DNA from: Bacteroidota bacterium
GTDB lineage: Bacteria; Bacteroidota; Bacteroidia; Bacteroidales; Prolixibacteraceae
NCBI GenBank assembly: GCA_023412195.1
Contig: JAEYNZ010000066.1
Span: 1 to 54,915, forward strand
Length of the DNA: 54,915 nt
Direction of reading: 5' to 3'
The position numbers and the translations under genes are program-made. The notes under the pieces were generated by a model. It did no database searches. It was not told the DNA's origin and saw only the letters and a program-made list of their open reading frames with translations. Positions 51,465 to 54,915 of this stretch are shown piece after piece (position 1 is the stretch's first letter; each line of letters begins with the position of its first letter).

Positions 51465-51860
51465 AAATTATATTTTTTGGAATTGGTAACCAAACAGGCT
51501 GCCGGGTTACACCTTCGGCTGATAAAAGTAGCAATTCCTGAAAACAAACTGCAATTTTTGTTTACTAATTCTTCTACCCTGATACAACAGATATACCAAA
51601 ATTTATACCTCAAAAAAGAGTTTTAGAATATTTTAAATTCAGTTTGAATACAGTATTAAGTCAGTATTAACTCAATTCAAATTCAGTTAAATTAGACTTT
51701 ATATTGAATTAATATTGAGTTTATATTGAGTTTAAATTGAATTTAATCATGAGTTGGTACCTGTTAATCTCCTAATAATATGTTATTGTATGATGAACTG
51801 ATCTTTTCATTTTAAACTTTTTCTATTTTAACAGGTCAAAAAAAAAAAAAATCAACATCT
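51465..51860. other. 396-nt intergenic region upstream of the PQQ-propeller gene
   Basis: No gene is seen. The region is very AT-rich. Its main content is the long imperfect inverted repeat at 51633-51746. TATACCAAAA at 51592-51601 also occurs at 12372-12381 in another palindromic element. A run of 12 or more A residues precedes the downstream ATG. Confidence 0.5.
51633..51746. repeat. 114-nt imperfect inverted repeat with internal periodicity
   Basis: The left half (51633 on, TTAAATTCAGTTTGAATACA) and the complement of the right half (ending 51746, TTAAATTCAATTTAAACTCA) match at about four of five positions over some 50 nt. Within each arm a motif close to TCAATATAAAC recurs about every 11 nt. 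The whole sequence could fold into one long AU-rich hairpin. Confidence 0.55.
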
Positions 51861-53189
51861 ATGAAAATTAAGCTCTTTTTCCTTCTGTTGTTCATTTTCG
51901 CTTTAAATTTTGTTTCGACACCTTCTCATGCACAGAATCCTGCAGCTGAACATTGGCCCCAATGGAGAGGCCCCCTGGCTACTGGAGCGGCTATAAAAGG
52001 CAATCCTCCGGTTGAGTTTGGTGAAAGTAAAAACCTGAAATGGAAAACCGCAATTCCGGGTAAGGGACATGCAACTCCTATCGTGTGGGGAGATAAAATC
52101 ATCCTGCAGACAGCTGTTGCGACTGGACAGGTTTCTCCTGATGCACCGCAGGGAACTGAAGGTGGTAGCCGTATGGCACCTAACCAGACCGACAAGGTAC
52201 ATGATTTTAAAGTTCTGCTGGTTGACCGCGGGAACGGGAAAATTCTGTGGGAAAAAACCGTTGTCAGTGAATGGCCACAGGAAAGTACACATGACCTTGG
52301 AAGCTGGGCATCCAATTCACCATGCACCGACGGTGAATTTATATATGCTTATTTTGGTTCGCGGGGTGCCTGGTGCCTTGACTTTAATGGCAACATCATC
52401 TGGCAGCGCGATTTCGGGCAGATGAAAAAACATATGAGCTTTGGAGAAGGAGCTTCACCATTCCTATATAATGACCGACTGTTTATACTTTGGGACCATG
52501 AAGGCGATTCCTTCCTGTATGCACTGGACACCAAAACAGGCAAAACAGTCTGGGAGGTAAAACGAGATGAAGGAACATCATGGTCAACGCCGCTGGTGAT
52601 TGAAATAAACGGACAGCCACAGGTCATTACAAGCGCCACAAACCATGTAACAGCCTATGACTTCAATACAGGCAATGTTTTATGGACTTCAACTGGTTTA
52701 ACAAGGAATGTAATACCAAACCCAGTCTATTCTGAAGGCATCCTCTATGTGATGAGCGGGTTCAGGGGAAGTGCCCTGCAGGCTATCGATCCTTCGAAAG
52801 CCAAAGGTGACATAAAGGGAACACCTGCCCTTTTATGGGAATACAACCAGGAGACCCCTTATACCCCTCAACCTCTTTTGATGAACGGTAAACTTTATTT
52901 TCTGCGTGTCAATAATGGATTTTTGACATGCCTGGATGCAAAAACAGGCAAACCCTTCTATTCAAAAATAAATCTCAGCGACATCAGCACCCTTTATTCG
53001 TCTCCGGCAGGAGTAAACGACCGGATATATATAGCAGCCGACAAGGTAGTCATGGTATTAAAAGCAGGTGAAACCTTCGAAGTTTTGGCTTCGAATCCGC
53101 TTGACGATAATTTCCATTCATCGCCGGTAATTGTGGGAAATGATTTAATCCTGAGAGGATTTAACTCGCTTTACTGCTTTTCTGAATAA
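51861..53189 (+). CDS. Secreted PQQ-type beta-propeller protein (BamB-like repeats)
   Basis: A 442-residue protein with a signal peptide (1-25, ending HAQ). The start WPQWRGPLATGAA is characteristic of PQQ-like quinoprotein repeat proteins found in the periplasm. Blades are visible as ATPIVWGDKIIL, NGKILWEKTV, LYALDTKTGKTVWEV, VTAYDFNTGNVLWT and FLTCLDAKTGKPFYSK, about eight in all. It lacks the calcium and disulfide features of true alcohol dehydrogenases, so it is probably a structural or binding propeller rather than a PQQ enzyme. Its last 29 nt overlap the end of the convergent isoprenoid-synthase-like gene. Confidence 0.87.
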   Translation: MKIKLFFLLLFIFALNFVSTPSHAQNPAAEHWPQWRGPLATGAAIKGNPPVEFGESKNLKWKTAIPGKGHATPIVWGDKIILQTAVATGQVSPDAPQGTEGGSRMAPNQTDKVHDFKVLLVDRGNGKILWEKTVVSEWPQESTHDLGSWASNSPCTDGEFIYAYFGSRGAWCLDFNGNIIWQRDFGQMKKHMSFGEGASPFLYNDRLFILWDHEGDSFLYALDTKTGKTVWEVKRDEGTSWSTPLVIEINGQPQVITSATNHVTAYDFNTGNVLWTSTGLTRNVIPNPVYSEGILYVMSGFRGSALQAIDPSKAKGDIKGTPALLWEYNQETPYTPQPLLMNGKLYFLRVNNGFLTCLDAKTGKPFYSKINLSDISTLYSSPAGVNDRIYIAADKVVMVLKAGETFEVLASNPLDDNFHSSPVIVGNDLILRGFNSLYCFSE

Positions 53190-54423
53190 CAGGCCAGCCT
53201 GAGGGCGTCTGTTCAAAATATTTTTTGAACAGGGCAAGGCGCTGCGATTTCGACTGCGACTTTTTTTGCCGGAGAAATTCAAACCTCAGGGGTGAATATT
53301 CTTCCAGGGCTGTAAGATATTCTTCAGACCATGAGCCTGGATTCAGTCCAACTGATTCAACTGCCATCATTTCTATGCTCCGGTTCATCAACCGGATCAT
53401 AGTCTCTGAATTATTGCTTTTAAAGCAGGCCATTTTCTGTAATGCGTTACGGCCGAAATGGATGGTACGGTTCAGCAAAGAATCAAGGCTATGGTTTGCA
53501 TGCCTGCCTGAAAATAACGTTTGGGTTGATGCTTCCGCATCTTCCCTGGCATCCTGAACATCGTCGAGCAGTTGCAGGTAAATACCATAGCCAAAAAGGG
53601 CCTGTTCCTCGATCTGAGTGAGGTTGCCCGCCACCAGGTAACCATCGGCCAGTACAGATGCACCCCCTTTTTCAAAACAGATTTCCCTGATTTCAGCGTC
53701 AGTCATTCTGTTGCAGCCACTCAGTGAGAGGCTGCGGGTTTGTCCGCGCTGGATGGCATACAGGCTCTCATAAACTTTGGGATATTGTTCACGCGGGTAC
53801 TGCGATTCGATCATTTCAACCAGCAGGAACAGTTGCTTTTCTGTATGATTACATGGTTCAACCGATTCACCATGAAGCCGGCGGTTAAACCTTTGGCTGA
53901 AAGCCTTTTTTTCACCTTCTGATACAGCAGGATCATCCAGGAGATTATCGCTGTAGGGATATATCATACTATAGGCAAAAACGGAGGAAGTAATTTCCAC
54001 CGGCAGATCCATCATCAGCTGAATACCATTCATTATCCATACATTACGTAAACCCTGGTAGAGGTTTTCTGATGTCAGTTCTGGTCCGAATTCCCTGGCC
54101 TGGTGAAAAAAATCCCTGGATACATTTCTAAAGGAATCCGATAGTATAATATCCAGTTGATCAGGCTCATAATCGAATATGTTTTCCATAAAGGAGCGGA
54201 AGACGGGAAAAAATATTCCGGCAGCTTTTTCTTCCTGTACTGCCATTCTTTTATTCCTGGGTTGAATGCTTTTCAGCTTTGCCTGAATCCGGTTAAACCC
54301 TGATTCCCTTTCAGACTGTTCAGCCTGTAAATATTTCCGGCAAACAAAAAGGTAGTCGGGACTCTTTTCCCAGACTTCTGTAAAATGACTGATATATTGG
54401 TTGACAGGCAGCATCTGATTCAT
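53161..54423 (-). CDS. Class I isoprenoid-synthase-like protein
   Basis: A 420-residue, mostly helical protein without a signal peptide. Two acid-rich motifs stand about 125 residues apart: YSDNLLDDP (Asp159-Asp164) and LQLLDDVQDAREDAEA (Asp287, Asp288, Asp291). These positions and the helix EKGGASVLADGYLVAG before the second motif fit the Mg2+-diphosphate sites of the class I terpene/isoprenyl synthase fold. The N-terminal 60 residues and the C-terminal KKSQSKSQRL tail are not typical of standard FPP or octaprenyl synthases, and the enzyme is about 100 residues longer. It may be a prenyl transferase, terpene cyclase or an inactive relative. It stands alone; no carotenoid or quinone genes are adjacent. 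Confidence 0.65.
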   Translation of the reverse strand: MNQMLPVNQYISHFTEVWEKSPDYLFVCRKYLQAEQSERESGFNRIQAKLKSIQPRNKRMAVQEEKAAGIFFPVFRSFMENIFDYEPDQLDIILSDSFRNVSRDFFHQAREFGPELTSENLYQGLRNVWIMNGIQLMMDLPVEITSSVFAYSMIYPYSDNLLDDPAVSEGEKKAFSQRFNRRLHGESVEPCNHTEKQLFLLVEMIESQYPREQYPKVYESLYAIQRGQTRSLSLSGCNRMTDAEIREICFEKGGASVLADGYLVAGNLTQIEEQALFGYGIYLQLLDDVQDAREDAEASTQTLFSGRHANHSLDSLLNRTIHFGRNALQKMACFKSNNSETMIRLMNRSIEMMAVESVGLNPGSWSEEYLTALEEYSPLRFEFLRQKKSQSKSQRLALFKKYFEQTPSGWPVIQKSSKAS

Positions 54424-54915
54424 TTAAAGCATAAAATTAAACAGTTATATGAAATGCTACCTGCTTTTTAGATAATCAATGGAATTTTAACGATAAACAG
54501 CAGGATATGCAGGGAATATAAAATAAGGAGGATCTGCATACATATCCTTAAGCAAATATAGTTGCAGGCTGGAGGACAAGACACAAGATTTTGAGACACA
54601 AGTCCCTCAATAAGGAGTTTTACAGCCCGATGAATAATAATATTATAAACGGCCCCTTAAATCCCCCGAAGGGGGACTATGGGAAAGAGCAAGTTTGGCA
54701 GCATGCTGCCAAAGAGCGTCTTGTCTTTCCCCTCTCCGCCAGCTGGCGGAAGGCAGGCAGGGGTCGTTTTGACTTTAAATGATAGATGATTACATAAGAG
54801 TCCCTCAATATCAGCAACATAGCCCGTAATGAAATAACTGTAAAATACGCTAAATTTAGGTGCTCCGTGCAGTACAAACCGTGGAATTCTATGATGCTAT
54901 ACATCAAATAAGAGT
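54424..54915. other. 492-nt terminal region without genes
   Basis: No convincing gene is seen to the window end. It contains the nested palindromic element at 54647-54769, and AGTCCCTCAATA occurs at 54601-54612 and again at 54799-54810, on both sides of it. Confidence 0.55.
54647..54769. repeat. Nested palindromic intergenic element (about 123 nt)
   Basis: The ends AAACGGCCCC (54647-54656) and GGGGTCGTTT (54760-54769) are complementary but for one position. Inside are CCCCCGAAGGGGG (54663-54675), arms GGGAAAGAGCAAG/CTTGTCTTTCCC (54681-54693 and 54719-54730), a perfect 20-nt palindrome at 54694-54713 and a perfect 16-nt palindrome at 54735-54750. The whole folds into a branched hairpin. The CCCCCGAAGGGGG part resembles dispersed repeats known from Bacteroidota genomes. 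Confidence 0.6.

Noticed and set aside
51633..51746. CRISPR-like array
   Set aside because: The repeats are short, degenerate and without unique spacers, and no cas genes are present. An inverted repeat explains the pattern better.

Overview
This window is chromosomal DNA of a Bacteroidota bacterium, probably of the class Bacteroidia. The evidence is the gliding-type lipoprotein GldD in a mutY-ssb-gldD-phosphopantetheinyl transferase block, a Bacteroidota-type micro-protein of the AURKAIP1/COX24 (mS38/bS22) family, promoters matching TTTG-N19-TAnnTTTG, DUF5916, DUF2795 and DUF2007 proteins, and REP elements paired with a REP-associated tyrosine transposase. Shine-Dalgarno sequences are rarely evident, as expected for this phylum. 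The lineage below class cannot be fixed by reading alone.

Layout. (1) 1-7.1 kb: the end of an M13 metallopeptidase, a TolB-like propeller protein, then a fucose locus on the minus strand: L-fucose isomerase (fucI), a mutarotase-like lipoprotein, and a GntR-type regulator whose GTG start overlaps the lipoprotein stop by one base. (2) 7.6-12.35 kb: two consecutive FAD-dependent oxidoreductases on the plus strand, the second (1018 aa, Tat signal) with two flavin-binding halves and a repeat-like tail. (3) 12.5-20.4 kb: housekeeping genes: copper-chaperone-like HMA protein, NfeD protease, purB, MsbA-like ABC exporter, tRNA-Trp, tRNA-Ser, HU, a TrmH-type methylase and a cysteine hydrolase. (4) 20.5-33 kb: DsbD-like reductase, RNase G, the 30-aa ribosomal-type protein, a second HU-like protein, mutY, ssb, gldD, a PPTase, zwf, pgl, an alpha/beta hydrolase, dinB and a DUF2007 protein. 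(5) 32.6-48.4 kb: a glycan-use region with a FucP-type permease, GH106-like glycosidase, CBM9/DUF5916 outer-membrane protein, GH29 alpha-L-fucosidase, 2-hydroxyacid dehydrogenase, a RAYT transposase bracketed by inverted REP units, a double-thioredoxin protein, a TonB-dependent receptor and a GH3 enzyme with a PA14 insert. (6) 48.5-54.4 kb: a YkgJ-type protein, SDR dehydrogenase, DUF2795 protein, cob(I)alamin adenosyltransferase, LolD-like ATPase, PQQ-type propeller and an unusual class I isoprenoid-synthase-like protein.

How the genes fit together. GH29, the GH106-like enzyme and GH3 could release fucose, rhamnose-like and glucose/xylose residues outside the cytoplasm. FucP would import the fucose and FucI isomerise it, probably under the GntR regulator. 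No fuculokinase or fuculose-phosphate aldolase is present, so the pathway must be completed elsewhere or differently.

Nothing here is a complete unknown system. The most notable items are the RAYT/REP cassette with compensatory changes between its two REP units, the micro-protein and 20-bp perfect hairpin in front of RNase G, a glucose-6-phosphate dehydrogenase lacking the active-site lysine, the double flavoprotein, the isoprenoid-synthase-like protein, and several palindromic intergenic elements.
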